NCBI GenBank assembly: GCA_963377175.1
Contig: CAUJNA010001623.1
Coordinates: 1 to 64,000 of the forward strand
DNA from: Effrenium voratum
Lineage: Eukaryota; Sar; Dinophyceae; Suessiales; Symbiodiniaceae
Direction of reading: 5' to 3'
DNA length: 64,000 bases
Each line of letters opens with the position of its first letter. The stretch's first letter is position 1. The notes beneath the pieces are model-generated. The model worked only from the letters and a program-made list of their open reading frames with translations, was not told the origin of the DNA and made no database searches. Positions 23,201-35,932 of this stretch are shown piece by piece. Position numbers and translations under genes: made by a program.

Positions 23201-25750
23201 AACATCTCCGAACCTTTCTCGCACACTTCGACGATGTCTTCCGCTTTCGCTTCTTCTCTCTCTCTCTCTCTCTCTTTTTCATTTCAAAATTTCTTGGCAG
23301 TTTTCTGTTCTATGTCTTTTCATGTCTTATTCATTCTCTCCTTTTCTTTTCTTCTTTCTCTTTCTTGTTTCTATGTCTTTCACGGTCTAAGGCCCCGGCA
23401 CCCTTGGCCGCCAGCAGCTGCAGGCCCTTCCCGATCCTAAGTTTCACATGGGGCGACTGGGACGTGAATCCGAGTCGGATTTTATTTTTCCTCGGTTTTT
23501 GTTCTCTGTTTTTCTCCGGATTTTCATTTCTTATTTTTTCAAATTCGGATTCGACCCAACTCTTCAACTCCTGTGCTCCCGCCCGTCTCACGGCCGTTTC
23601 CGTCTCGCGAATGTTCATCTTTCCTTTGCTCTTGTGTGCTACAAGTAGTGTTTGTGGGCACGAAACGCGCTTCTCTTTGAATTGGTATCATTCGGACACT
23701 GGTTGAAGATAGGTTTGCGCAAAGGTAAGTATGAAGGCATGATCAATGCATGTAAGAAGACATGCGTGGGCGTGTGCCGACTGGCCTTGAAGAGGAGTAC
23801 CATTTACGAGCTTGTCAAACCTAGATTTTTGGAGCGACATGCAAGACTGCCAGCAATTTTATTCGGTTTTGGAAGCGCAACCCTTGAGACTACAAGGGGA
23901 AATGGCATTGGCAAACGCATCATGTTTTGTTCATGTTTTTGTTGAGCCTCGCTCATGAGTAGTGAGCAATGTTGACTTGATGAAGACCCCCTCGCTTAAG
24001 GACTGATCAATCTTGGCGCGCGCAAGAACCCTCGATTCAAGACAGCCTCTGAGACATGCTCATTGCTTGCGACTTCGATTTGCAACATTTGGACGTCCTC
24101 AGAGCTCTTCCCGTTTGAACTCTTTCCCTTGGGCATGGACAGCGCGCCCTTGCCCCCCGACAGCACGCTGGCCTCAGCACCAAGCAAAGCGGCGCCAAGT
24201 AAAGCCAAGCCTCTGCAATCTGCATCTCATTTGGCGCCTGGCCAAGTTTGGCCTTCAGTTCACATCTCACACTCTCACACTCTCACGACTTGCAAAAAGG
24301 GCTCCAACCCGCACGGAGTAGCACCTGGTATTTTCGGAATTTGACTCGCGCTCGCGCGTGCTCTGAGTGCCGTGCTGGGCAACGCTGGTGCCAAGAACCT
24401 AGATGCGAGCATCGATTGTGAGCGTCGAGTGCGAGTCATGAGTGTGCAGAAAACGCAACATGCCAAAAAAATGCCAAAGGATGCCAAAGGATGCCAAAGG
24501 ATGCAACAAAAGGGTCGTTCGCTCGCTCGAAGGTTCCGTTCGAATCGAATCCGAGGTCGCAGCGGTGCCGCCTCGAACCGAGCCGAGCCGAGCCGACCTC
24601 CCGATGCCTCTCAGCTCAGAGCCATGTGTGAGCCATTGGCCTCACACGACCAAACATCTTGAGTCACGGAGTGGTCAGGGTCCACATGCCTCAAAACATC
24701 CCTTTTACAAAATAAGTCTACAGGTCTAGTTGCGTCCTAGTAAACCTTTGGCACACATTTAATGACAGACTTTGAGGAAACACAAAGGGCTCGGGGCGAA
24801 AGCTTGGGCCCCGACGCCCTTCTTTTGGCAAGCGGCCTGATGCGAACATCGAGCATTTTAAACCGCAGCACGTTCGGCTTTCGGCCTCGCACGCTTCAGC
24901 CTCCGCGTAGCTATTGTATTTGGTCCGGCAGTACTCGCAGGCGTAGGTCACGTCCTCCAGCTGTCCGCTCGCAAGGTCCCAAGAGCCATGCCGAGCCTCG
25001 AGACCGGACTCGCCTGAGAAAGAAAGATCCCAAGGCGAAGGAACAGACGAGAAAAGCGACATCGCGCAATATGCGCAATGGACTATTTGTTTCTATGCTC
25101 GTCTATGCTTCTGGCCTGCGCCTGGAGCACCTGGAGCACCTGGAGCACCTGGAGCACCTGGAGCACCTTGGGACTTACACGACAAGACTCGTTGGTTCAA
25201 GCCACGTGTCCTTGTAGCCAGCCATAGGCCCTCAGCGTGATGTAACATATGCATATGTAAATGTAACAATCAGGGTGTGGAACTTAGGGCGAAACTGCAT
25301 GGCATGCCAAATCGCAGGCAATGCAAACCGCCGTTTGCAAATACAACTGTCTCGGGCTGGGTGTTGCTTGCTTTGCAGTGTGGCCTCTGGCGGCTGGAGG
25401 AAACACGTTTGATGCTGCAAGTACTGAGAAACGACAACATGAAGCACGGAATAACATCTCATCTGTCGCGAGCCATAAATCAGCGCCCTGTGAGCAGTCC
25501 ATGCGTTCCTTTGAGCAAAAGGGCCCGCGCTGGACAACTGAGAAAGCAACACTACATCCCACATGTGCATATGCCCACGAAATTTTTGCACCAGACGTCG
25601 ATGCTTGACACTAGAACTGGATTGCGCTCACGAGTGTCACCCCGCTCCTGAGACAGGCATCCTGTTCCAATTCCAATTTCGCAGTCACGTTTGTGACGTG
25701 AGCTTACGTGAGCCAAGCGACGCTTCTCGTAGTACGTGTTGAAGTCCAAT
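20281..25750. other. Unassigned DNA with short tandem repeats
   Basis: No gene recognised. Local tandem repeats: GAGACGATAT x2 at 20985-21005; a 10-bp unit CCACTCCGTG about five times at 21145-21200; TCTCTCCGAAA units at 21610-21650; CTCGTTGACT units at 21725-21765; (TC)n at about 23251-23276; AAGGATGCC units at 24475-24502; GGAGCACCT about six times at 25120-25168. Confidence 0.5.
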
Positions 25751-27587
25751 CGGCACAGCAGAAAACTGAGGTCTGAAGATCGCTCTGGTTGCTCCTGCTT
25801 GGCATCTAACTCTCAGAGACTTGTCCACGAAAGAGAAGAGAGGTCAGACAAGTGAATGAGAGTAAAAGAGAGTGCCATCCCTTTGCCTCTTCTTTAATGC
25901 TTTTCCGGACACATTTAAAATCAGAAAAGGAAACGCAAAGAAGAGAAAAAGGGTCCTATCTGTTCCTATCCTTCTTTCATTTCTACAATGGGAACAGATG
26001 CAGCTCGCAAATTACTTACATGGAAAGGCGAGTTGAGGCGGGCTAATTCTCATGACCGAAGGGTTTGAATGTGTGATGTGGCCTGCCCTCTCTTTCATGG
26101 ACACAGTGAATGATGGCGAGAACCTTAGCGAATGAACGAGGACATGTCCCCTCCCTTTCACCTCTGTATCTAGGATGTGATTAGGTGAGAAAGGGAGCCG
26201 TGTGTTTTCTTCGTTATCCTCATGCACTCGTCTCTCGTTCCTTTTCCCATCTATATCTCCCCCAAATTCTTGTATCTTGGTTATTGATGTGGAAAGGGAA
26301 AAGGAATCATCTCTTCATCTCGTGTTTTCCTTCGTCCATGATATCAGTCTTTAATGTTGGGACGAAGTACGAGATGAAGAGATGTCACCTACAGTTTACC
26401 CGCTGTGGCGTGCCTCTGAGAAACAAGTGGTGGGTGATAAAAGATGTATTCCTTCTCATATGCCTTCCCTAGATGTCGCCGGTAAGAGAATCCATTAGGC
26501 GAGAGATGAAGGCATGAGAAGAGAGGATGAGGCCGTCCTTTTCCTACGTTTGGACGGGTAATCAAGGGACGTACGAAGGACAAGACGAAAGCAGTGAGGA
26601 ATGGACAAGAGGACGACCCGCCTCCACTTATTTCGTTCGTTGTCTCGCTCCTCTACCTCCTTCTCCCTTACCCGTTCCCTCATACCGTTCACTCACAAAA
26701 TCCTTGAATGAGAGGTACAGGACAGAGGAAGGGTCTACCCGCTGTATCGACAATATGATGGAGGCTTACCAATTTCCAGGATTAACAGACGGGAGGCCTC
26801 CATCCAACACTCACCACTCATTTTTATTCTCATTCCACACCTATCTGTATCTGAGATTGAGTGGTGTGGAAGAGATGAAATGATATGAGTGAGTGGCCCA
26901 TCTCTTCCTTGACGAAGGAAATGGGCGAGGAGTGAGTAGAGCTGGAAAGAGCAGAAGGTAGTGAATGACCCGCCCGCTCATATCCTTGTTTCACGGCTTT
27001 CATTCTCCCTTCATTGCCGCGACCAGATGATCATGGATGGTGGAGGTGGGTGGAAGAGAAAAGGATTAATTCGCTATCTCGTGGTCTTTCTCTTTCTGTT
27101 CCTTTCTCCCATTCATCTCTTCCTCTCGTTCCTTTCCTCACTCTATTCTCACCTCATAAACTCACGAAACAAGTCCTTTCTATTTCTGAGCCTTATGGGT
27201 TTTATTATTTTCTGGTTACTTCGTCTGGATTTTTAGTTGTTCAAAATGGTTTTGAAAAAGATACCAGACAAAGAGATAAAGAGAAAGAAAGAGAAAAGAG
27301 CGAAGCACCCAAACTCTCCAAATCCATTCCCTTCATATTTTTCTATTTTATTTTGAATGGATCCTATAGTCTATCACCTTAAGATCTCAACCTCTAGAAG
27401 AAAACAAAGTGAATGGGAAAGGGTGTGTGAACGAACGAAGCGAGTGGCATTTTTTTATCATCCACTTCTCATATCTTAAAAATCTAGACTTTCTTATCAG
27501 GCCTTGCCTGGCTTTCACTATTTCTTTTCTTCTTGTTGTTTTACTATTCTCTTTTAATATGTGGCTAGGGTCATCTTATTGTTTTTA
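25751..27587. other. AT-richer block hosting element B (left side)
   Basis: Visibly lower GC than its surroundings, with GAAGAGA/TCTCTTC words. No coding region was recognised, although many 60-120 codon frames are open on both strands. The block continues at 47248 beyond element B. Confidence 0.4.
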
Positions 27588-27592
27588 CTTTA
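27588..27592. repeat. Target site duplication of element B (left)
   Basis: CTTTA directly before the LTR, repeated at 47243-47247 directly after the other LTR. Five bases is the usual length for copia-type integration. Confidence 0.9.
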
Positions 27593-27949
27593 TGTGATTC
27601 GGGCACGAGCCTGTGCCCAGGCAATGGGGGGTAAACAAGCCACAAAAGAAAGGTTCCCCAAAAGCAAACCAATCCCCGGTCCCAAAGATCAGGGTTTCCC
27701 ACACACCAGAGAACAACAACCAAAGGGAAACAAACCAAAATAGAAAAGGATACCCGCAACCTTAGTCGACGATGAACCGCACGGGCGATCCCCACCAACC
27801 TACCCCGGGCCGAAGTCTCTTTCTCCTCCGTCACGAAGGCGGTCGACGTGAGGGCCCGGCGACGCTCATCCGAGGCGCGCCGGATCCAAAACTTGAGTCG
27901 GTCACTACCGCGACGTCCCTGATGATGATATGAACCATGGCTAATCACA
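27593..27949 (-). repeat. Element B 3' LTR
   Basis: 357 bp, ends TGTGATT / AATCACA (7-bp terminal inverted repeat). It differs from 46885-47242 by three indels only (lacks 7 bp near 27629, has 21 extra near 27842, lacks 15 near 27897). I saw no base substitution in the roughly 315 aligned positions. Confidence 0.93.
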
Positions 27950-27961
27950 CCCCCCTCACGA
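27950..27961 (-). promoter_or_regulatory. Element B polypurine tract
   Basis: On the minus strand CGTGAGGGGGG abuts the 3' LTR start TGTGATT, the expected position for plus-strand DNA priming. Confidence 0.7.
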
Positions 27962-28939
27962 GGAGCCCGTCATATGACGGGTGGAGCGTGCCATTTACTG
28001 ATAGGATTTAACTGCTCGCATGTGTCCGCAAACAGCTGGACACTACCGCCGTCAGCGGTGGAGCAAACCCACAAAGGCAGTTGCGCGACATCCCGGGCAT
28101 TAAATTCCCGCCACCACCCCGAATTAATCGGGGTAACGCTGTCCAACACACCTTGTGAAAGAGTCCACATGACGGTACTAGGCCACAACTGTTTGCATCA
28201 ACAATGCAAGAAGTTTAATTCTTATCAGAAGCCATGAAACAAAAGATAACGTATGACCATTAGTACCCTCGCCTATCGGCAGGAGGTACTCCTGACCACG
28301 CGTACCTAAAAATGCTTCCGCAAACCCGGGAGTACCCCCCCATCAGTTTGCCTTCCCTCTCACTCTGGGGTGTCATCAAAAAAGGCCTGGCTCAGGAGCT
28401 GCAGTTCTGACCGTCGGCCGGGCCGACTTTGCCTCCATGCGTTCCTGGTATCGATACTGTCAGGGCACCCACTTCAGGGACTGCCCGGGCTTCAGGCCCT
28501 TGTGCACTAGGCTAAGAAGGCGGATGGATGGCGTAGTGTCAGCGTCCAGCAGCTCACCCGGGTAATGCGATTTGATTTGGCTGAATGCATGGCGACCTGG
28601 AGTTGGCGCCGCTGAGCTCATGCTTAACCGATGGCACTCTGCTAGGGCTTTCCTAAGGCGCGCTGCTGCCACACTGGATTCTTGTTGGCTGTCCAGAAGT
28701 CCCTGGCAGAGACTATGAAAGGCTGCAATTCTGCTATGGTCGACCAGCAGCCGAGCAGCGGTATGGGAGAGACATGATCTCCGCGCCTCAGCGGTTCGGG
28801 AGGAACATCACCACCTCCGCACCGCGCCAACCATTGCAGAATGGACGCAAGCCTATCAGCCGCAATCCTCGTGACTCAGCCTATCCCGGGTCCTGGAAGG
28901 CCTGCGCAGTAGAGCACCACTCGCTATCAGCGGGGTGGC
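27962..28939 (-). other. Element B 3' untranslated region
   Basis: Mostly non-coding. Two short minus frames (28830-28642 and 28672-28460) overlap and could be remnants of a further small ORF. No domain is visible. It contains GNTA-loop hairpins (for example near 28268). Confidence 0.4.
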
Positions 28940-29527
28940 TCACCCGCATCCAGGCCGTTTTTCGCAATGCCCTGGCCCTGTGCCAAGCTTCGACAAAAAG
29001 ATAGCCGACCTGTGTCTCACACAGCCACGTCTCCTCCGGTCACGTCCGCCCCGCGCACGGTCTCTATCACGATCCCTCTCGGATCTCCTGCGATCATCTC
29101 GCCTTCGATCTCGCTCCCGATCGAGTGAGTCATCATCACGACGATCACGAGTATCGTCCCTCCTCCGGTCACGATCTTCGTCACGCCGCGGACGGTATCT
29201 GCGCCTTCTCGACTCTCGGGAATCCCTAGTGTCCACGGTCCTAGCGGACCTCCGAGAAGGAGTGCGGGAAACGTCCGAGTCCCTACGTCTCCTCCCAGAG
29301 CGAGAGTTCGTCACGATCTGATTGAGAGCCTCCAGTGCTGAAGCGCCTTCACCATTTCTGATGAATTCCCTGACTTGCTTGTTCAGCACTCTATTGGTGG
29401 AAACCGACAGGAGGGCGTCCACCACCGAACTCTCAGGCAGCACCAGGCAGTGACCCTCCACCGGGCTCGCCGCAGCTCGCTCAGCCGACTGCAACCTGAT
29501 CTCACCACCTTCAGGCCTCTTTGCCAT
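28940..29527 (-). CDS. Element B ORF-f, Arg/Asp-rich basic protein
   Basis: 195 codons. The N-terminal 75 residues look globular and helical (VDALLSVSTNRVLNKQVREF). Residues of about 78-170 are dominated by Arg, Asp and Ser in RD/RS repeats (DRDRRRDDTRDRRDD), as in RNA-binding SR/RD proteins and some nucleocapsid tails. It starts 23 bases after the stop of ORF-e. An RNA-binding or particle-packaging role would fit but is inference. Confidence 0.5.
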   Translation of the reverse strand: MAKRPEGGEIRLQSAERAAASPVEGHCLVLPESSVVDALLSVSTNRVLNKQVREFIRNGEGASALEALNQIVTNSRSGRRRRDSDVSRTPSRRSARTVDTRDSRESRRRRYRPRRDEDRDRRRDDTRDRRDDDSLDRERDRRRDDRRRSERDRDRDRARGGRDRRRRGCVRHRSAIFLSKLGTGPGHCEKRPGCG

Positions 29528-29550
29528 TGCCTTGGAGGCCGTCAGAGGCG

Positions 29551-30063
29551 CTACCGCGTTCTTTGCCGAAGACCTACCAAGCGCGGAGTGAAGATCATCC
29601 GCACTAGCCTCTCTCGCTGCCGCACCTGGTCTGCTGCTATCAATGCATGACTAGCCAGGATGTCCACGTCCTTCCGGTGGGTCGGATACAAGGGAGTCAG
29701 ATGACCCGCCGCAGCACCAATCACGTACGCCATCGGGATATAGAAGGACAAGTACGTGTCATGACGGGCGAACTTCCTAACGGAAGTCGTCATACGTCTA
29801 CCCCACTGAGCCGCATGTATCGGATTCGCTCGGAAGTACTCAGTGACCGAATCAAATCTATCGACTTGATTGGTCTTGATGAGGTGCTTCGCCACCCACT
29901 TCTCCACAAACGCGTCCGAGGCCAAAATCCCTGACACATAGGAGAACTGAAAGAGCACCTTCGCCAGTTCATCCCACGCCGCATCGACTCCAACCTTGTC
30001 CTCACCAAGATAAGGGGGCAGCCTTATGCCGCTCTGCGCCGTCATCCTCAGGTCAGACGCCAT
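29551..30063 (-). CDS. Element B ORF-e, unknown protein
   Basis: 170 codons from an ATG (MASDLRMTAQ) located 3 bases after the stop of ORF-d. Predominantly helical by composition (AWDELAKVLFQFSYVSGILASD, shown only in part: AWDELAKVLF). No family recognised. A perfect 6-bp GNTA hairpin lies inside it at 29772-29787. Confidence 0.5.
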   Translation of the reverse strand: MASDLRMTAQSGIRLPPYLGEDKVGVDAAWDELAKVLFQFSYVSGILASDAFVEKWVAKHLIKTNQVDRFDSVTEYFRANPIHAAQWGRRMTTSVRKFARHDTYLSFYIPMAYVIGAAAGHLTPLYPTHRKDVDILASHALIAADQVRQRERLVRMIFTPRLVGLRQRTR

Positions 30064-30066
30064 CGA

Positions 30067-30835
30067 TTAGGAAATCAAATTCCTCTTGATAACCCCGACC
30101 ACTTCGGTTGGGATCCTCTTGGGCTTGAACTGTCTCATACTCTTCACCCAGTCCGGGATGATGCCGCACCTCTCGAAGTCATCTTCGTCCGCGTTGGGAA
30201 TGAAGTTCGGGTAGAACACCGGGAGCGCACATTCGGGGCACAAATGCATCCCATTTGGCGTCATCTCCGCGCATCTCAAACAGAAGGTGGTGGTCACGTT
30301 CAACCTGACTTCCTCACGCGATCGCTTGTGCTCCCCCTTATCGGCTGTGAGGTCACCGTAGTCCCAGGCCCGATGGTACACTATCGTGTAATCATCGAAC
30401 ATGTACGCAGCCTTCCACGCACCCATGTGGATCTCGTTCCGAACGGCAAGGGTCTTCCTCCTCGTCAGAAACACAGGTCCAACCAACGACCAATGTACCC
30501 GAAGGTCCACTATGACCACCACGTACCTACCTGAGTAGTTCCGCAGCCTGCCCCTGACGTACCACGATGGCGACACCTCGGCGTTCGGCGTCATAGTTTC
30601 CACAATTGGAATCGTCCAACCTTCCATCCCCAATGGTCTCGTACATATCGGGCCTCGTGATCAATATCTCGATCAAGGCTTTTCCGTTCCGCCTCACCTT
30701 TTGGAGCTGGACTGCCTAGAACTTCATGATGACATACCCCGCCATAGAAAATTCATTCCAGTGCATCTCGTACATCAGAGACCTGCCAGGTGCATCCTCT
30801 TGAGTATATCTTTGCCTAACGGCACTGAAACTCAT
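30067..30835 (-). pseudogene. Element B ORF-d, zinc-ribbon-like unknown protein
   Basis: Starts at ATG 30835 (MSFSAVRQRY), meets a TAG at 30716-30718, then continues in frame to about 30630. There a GGGG run shifts it into the frame of 30627-30067 (MEGWTIPIVE), so the original protein was probably about 255 codons. Near the C-terminus CLRCAEM...HLCPECALP forms a CxxC...CxxC zinc-ribbon pattern. Function unknown. Confidence 0.45.
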
Positions 30836-30899
30836 GTCTCGTCCGATTCGCGTGTACCTAACAGCCACTAAACTAGTGCGCTCCCTGAGGAGGACACCA

Positions 30900-31640
30900 T
30901 GGGCGGGGGATCAGTTGCGCACACAGATTTGGATCAGTTGCGCACACAAAACCCCCCTGAGTTCTGGCTCAGTTACGCACACAGATTTGGCTCAGTTGCG
31001 CACACAGAGCTCTAGATGCATGGAATTGGTGGCATCAGAAGGGGTGGGTGGGTGGGTGGGTGGCTGGGTGGGTGGGTGGGGTGGGTGGGGTGGGCGGGTC
31101 CAGAAAGGAACGCACACAAGAGATGGGGTGGCATCACAAGAGATGGGGTAGGTGGATGGAAGTGGTGGCATCAGAAGGGGTGGGTGGGGTGGGTGGGGGG
31201 GGTGGGTGGGTGGGGTGGGTGGGGTCCAGAAAGGAACGCACACAAGAGGTGGGGTGGGTGGATGGGATGGCTTACATGAGGGTCATACACACAAAACACT
31301 GGGTGAAATAGTGTTATACCATCCTAGCTTGCGGATAAAAAGATCTGGCTATATCAGCAGGACGAATCAGGTAAACCTTAAGTCAATGTAGCAATGGTTT
31401 ACATGAGGTTCATACACAAAAGACACTTGGTGAAATAGTGTTATACCATCCTATCTTGAAAGAAACCCAAAACGAAGGGGCCGCAAGCTACACTTTGTCC
31501 GAGACTCCATGACGTCTGTCTAAATAGCTGCATTTCACGTGGCTATTCCCAAGGTAAACAAGTCTGCGTGCACAACTGAGCCGGGCCTCGCGTGCACAAC
31601 CGAGCCAGATTCTCGCGTGCACAACCGATGCACCACCCGA
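30900..31640. repeat. Small foldback-like insert inside element B
   Basis: Left side: four copies of a ~22-bp unit CTCAGTTGCGCACACAG (30909-31010). Right side: three copies of a related unit in inverted orientation, GCGTGCACAACTGAGCC (31565-31635). Between them lie (GGGT)n runs (31040-31260) and two direct duplications: GTCCAGAAAGGAACGCAC at about 31097 and 31228, and GAAATAGTGTTATACCATCC at about 31304 and 31432. It occupies the gap between ORF-c and ORF-d. Confidence 0.6.
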
Positions 31641-31675
31641 CACCATCTCCATCATACATGATCATGAGCATTGTC

Positions 31676-33533
31676 TCAACTTTCCCGATACGGCGGAATA
31701 AAGAACTGCCACGACATCTCGGCGTTCTCCATGCCCGTGACCACCCTCAGGAACCAGATGGCCTGGTCACTGCTCACCCAGTTTCCAGCCTCTCGTCCAG
31801 TTTCCTTCAGCATCTTTTCCTCGAATAACTCCGAGACTCTTTTCGAGTTGATGACCAACCCTTGCTTCATCAACTCTTGAGCCGCCTCCCATCCTGCAAC
31901 GGTGGTCGCGGTCCCCTCGTAGTTCGGCACGTACTCGCTCAACCTTGTCTTCGCTGGGACCACGATCTGGCAAGTGATAGCCTCATCAGGCACAGCCCCA
32001 GTAGCCCGCAGATTTGGACTGACCTCCTGCCTATCGGCGAGATAGTCCTTCTTTCCGTCCATGATCACGAGGTTGTATGTCATCTTGCTTGCCGCTTCGC
32101 TCGGACGGAACTTCCTGCTTGCGTCAACCTGATCGGGCGCAAACGGCCCGCTGGGAGCAGTCGCACTAACCATTGGCGCTCCTCGCCCAGAGCATACGTG
32201 CTTCTTTTGGAAATTCACCATCTCATTCAGCTGCGATAGGGCATAAGCTCGATCCTCCGGGGTCGCACTCTTCATCCCGGCCTCAGTAAGAGGAGCTTCA
32301 GGCTTGTCATAGCTCGCCTTCCCGCCCCATCTTGCCGCAACCAGTTCAGCAGACTTTGCAGGGTCAAGCAAGTTGCCCGACCATCCAGGCATGTCACTCA
32401 GCCTCTTGGTCAACGCGTCTATCGACGCAGTCAAGTCTTCACTCGTCACCGTGTGGGGGTCGACCTTCTCCCTGTCCTCCTGACCAACGTCAGGAAGCCT
32501 AAAGTCCCCGCGGATGGCCTCCCTCGTAGCTCTCTCGGCCTCCTCAGCCTCCGCTTGCGTGGCCACGGCCCTGGGGATCAAGAGCGCTGCCTCAGCAGGC
32601 AACGACTTGTCCATGTCGATCGGAGTGTTCTTGGGAAGGATCCTTCGATCATATCCCTCCCCGCTGTACACATAGTCTGGAGCAGTCTTGCGGTACTCCT
32701 CAAAAATAGCGCCTTTGAAGTTGGTAATGTCGCCCGGGTCTGCCTTCCCAGCCTCAGTACCCCGAGGCTTGGGCTCGCCCGTTCCAGCGGGGTCCTTCTT
32801 GGAGCCTTCCTGATCCACCTCCATGTCGTCTTTCTTCTTCTCCGTCATGGAAAGTTTCCCAATATCAGGAAGTGTCACATCATCGTCCTTTCCCGACCCG
32901 GCACCTATCGGGGGCCGGCTCGGTCCTCGGTTGCCCTGAAGAGCTCGCCCCTGGGCCCACCTCACCCTCGTCATCCACATGCGGTCGCTTTCCCCGCACG
33001 ATCTTCGTCTTCGGCTTCAGAGGGGTGGCGACACCCCCAGCCATGTGGTGTCCAGGCCAAGTGGCCCCATCAGGTTCATCTTCAAACCATGACTTTCCGA
33101 ACGGATTGCCATCCCTACCGAGGATCTCCTTCCTATCGGATGTTGATCCTGAGTGAGACAACGCCGACACATGGGACAGCAAGATTTCAGCTGCTGATTG
33201 TGCCAGCGTGTCAGGCATCGGGATAGTCCGCAATTCCGGGGCAAGGTGACCGGCTATCATGCTGAAAGGCGCAGTACCCAACCGCTTGCCTAGTACCGCT
33301 TCGTTCAGCGCGTTGAAGTACTTCTGCAACTTCTCCAGCATCGCCGTCGCCGCCATCAGCTGAGGGTGGAACATAGGCATACGCCATGCGCGCCCAAGGG
33401 CGCAGTCCACGTGCGATGCGATCGTAGTGATCGTGCCCGCCAGCAGATGTGATGATGCTATCTCCGGCACCCATGTCGGATCATCCAAAGGAATGCATTG
33501 ACCTGTCTGCGCATTCAGCAAGGTTGCCCTCAC
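31676..33533 (-). pseudogene. Element B ORF-c, unknown protein
   Basis: Two overlapping frames (33533-32880 and 32980-31676) that read as one protein of about 610 residues after a frameshift near 32940. The first part is helical (AATAMLEKLQKYFNALNEA). The middle is charged and disordered (GKLSMTEKKKDDMEVDQEG). The C-terminal 300 residues look globular (KMTYNLVIMDGKKDYLADR; WVSSDQAIWFLRVVTGMEN). No family recognised. Confidence 0.45.
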
Positions 33534-33552
33534 TCCTGGCGCTCGGAGACAG

Positions 33553-35932
33553 TCATATGCCCTGCACTAACGACACCACGAACCATGTAATCATCCCGAT
33601 CAGGCATATCTGCCCAGTCTCCCGGGGCGCTCGTCCATGATGGTACTTCGCCTGAATGTCCTGCCTCATCCCTAACAGGATATGGGCAGCCTCAGTCGCC
33701 ACCTTCTTCATGTTCCACCGGTCTCGAGGGTTGATGTACTCTTGATCAATCCTCCCAGCGGCTCGGGAAGCATCCAGAGCCCCATACATGTAGTCGTTGT
33801 GCACAGCCCGCTCCAACACGTCGTTCCACTCGCTTTCGCGATTAGGAAACATGATATGGGCAGTCTCGCTGGCCTTCCTCCACTCCTCGGCGGTAACCCG
33901 CTCCCGAGTAATCGCCTTGTTCCGGATCACGGCATATATGAAAGGCTCACCAGCCTCCCTTGCCAGGACATGCTGGACAATGAACCTTCTATTCGACCTG
34001 CTCTCTGCCGGTCTCGCCGAAGTCCGCGAACCCCTTGATGAAAGGTAGGAATCATGCTCGCGATAGTGCCGAACCTCCGCAGCTTTTGGCTCGGGCGCTT
34101 CTCCCGGGTGCTCCGGGTAGGGCGTGTTCGCATAATTGTGTATGCCCCCTCGAGACCCCTGGGTCGAAGCCGCCTTCGGAGTCGCTGCGGTATCCCGCAA
34201 ATCCCCGTCGTCGTCCGTGTACTTGGGAGCGTAGGAGATCGGCACACCTGGGCCAGCCGGACCCGGCGTCTCATCCTTCTTCTGGGTGTCAACTGGGTCC
34301 TGATCCCTACGTCCTTCCCTAACGGGAGACACAGCTCGCTTTACTGCAGACGGTTCCACGGAGGGTTCAGTCGTGACTGCAGCGGCCTGAGGTACCTCAG
34401 CCTCCCTATCGGGAGTCTCGCCCCCCGGCGAACTCTTGTTGCTCGGCCTCGGTCGGACCCTCACCATCATTAAAGGTATCCGTAGGGAGATTGATCCCTT
34501 CCCTATCGGGCAGGAGATCATCGACCTCAGTGGGGCCACCCGTGTTCTCTTCCTCGATTATTGCTCTGGGTGTCCGAAGGCTCGACGACCATCGATTTCC
34601 AACTTCGGCCGCAGTGACCTGAGGTGAAGAAACCCTCGGACTCCGAGGTGGGTTCGGCGGAGACTTTGGTCTTACCGATGCCAACATCTCCTTCGTGACT
34701 AACGCCCTAGGAGGGGCTTTCGGGGCAGCGGTATGACCTTCCGCACGTTGACCCGCGTCAGATGATTGCCCACCAGGAGTTACGCCTATCGGCGGTCCTC
34801 CCTGGGCGGCACCCGTCATGTCGACATCCTCAGACTCAGACATCGAGCCGCCATCACCCATCTTAGAAGAAGTACCCTCCTTCAGATGCTTGAAGATGTT
34901 GTCCCTGATGAACAACGTGACAGCGCCAGGCCATGTAGTCCTAGTCAAGGAGAAAAGGTCCGGGACAGCCGCAAGATAGGCCGGCACCACAATCCACGCT
35001 CTCTGGACTGGCCGATTCCTGCCGTAGTTGTCAACCTCACTCCCCCACGATACAGCGTCTGCTGAAACCACTGGGATCAGATTCATGCGGATATCGCTCA
35101 TCTTAAACTGGATCTCCTTCTGCATGTGAACCCCTTGGTCGCCCTCCCGATCTAACGATCGCCCCGGGCCGCAAACCATCACCTTCACCTTGTTGTTGAG
35201 CGCGATCAGCGACTCTACGTCCTTACTCCACACGGTGGCCGCATCGCTTCTCGCCCTCCATGCGTTCCTCTCCCACCTATACAGGTAGGAGCCGCGGATG
35301 CCAAAGACATACAGGTCGGACTTCGCGGCTTCCGCGTTTCCGTATTTCTGGACGCACTCCTCCGTCCGCTTGTCCATCAACTCGTACGCCTTGTCGATCA
35401 TCATCCGAACGGATGTCTCCTCGTTATCACGAGTACTGGTCACGTAATGCACCTCATAGTTCTTGAACGGTTGGTTATCCGGGGAACCCCTCAACCTATC
35501 GTTCTTCGTCCTGCACGTGAGGATATTCTCCGCCAACGTTGCAGGGTCCATCCCTCTCTTGTTCTTCTGGGATGCAGTGTTGAACGTCTGATCCAGCAAG
35601 TAGAACACGGTCGCATCCGGAGTCGCGGACTCCTCCTTGTACACCGGAGGGCCGTACCCGGCCGACATGGCCGCAGCGATCCTTACCGCAGCGCCCGTCC
35701 CACTGGCCGCTAGGCACCGAAGCAAGATTACCATCTTGTCTTGGCAGTGACTCATCTCGTTCAGCACGATGGAGGGGTAGATGGAAAGCATCACATCCGC
35801 TAACACGGCTGTTGCCCATGCGTCCCACTGCCTTTCCAACTGTGCAGAATCAACCGCCACACGGGAGTATCCTCCCCTTGGCAGCTCCACGGACGATGGA
35901 ACAACCTTCTTGTTCCTGATAAGGCGCATCAC
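33553..35932 (-). pseudogene. Element B ORF-b, unknown large protein
   Basis: Frames 35932-34406 (508 codons) and 34539-33553 overlap and seem to be one protein of about 790 residues broken near 34430. The N-terminal 350 residues are globular (SDLYVFGIRGSYLYRWE, NNKVKVMVCGPGRS, WPGAVTLFIRDNIF). The centre is Pro/Glu/Ala-rich. The C-terminal 170 residues are helical and basic (RFIVQHVLAREAGEPFIYAV). The reading frame is open upstream of the first ATG and overlaps the end of ORF-a, so both may derive from one polyprotein. No family recognised. Confidence 0.45.

Noticed and set aside
32453..33226. 257-codon plus-strand frame inside element B
   Set aside because: Antisense shadow of ORF-c, which has better composition and a consistent strand with the rest of the element.
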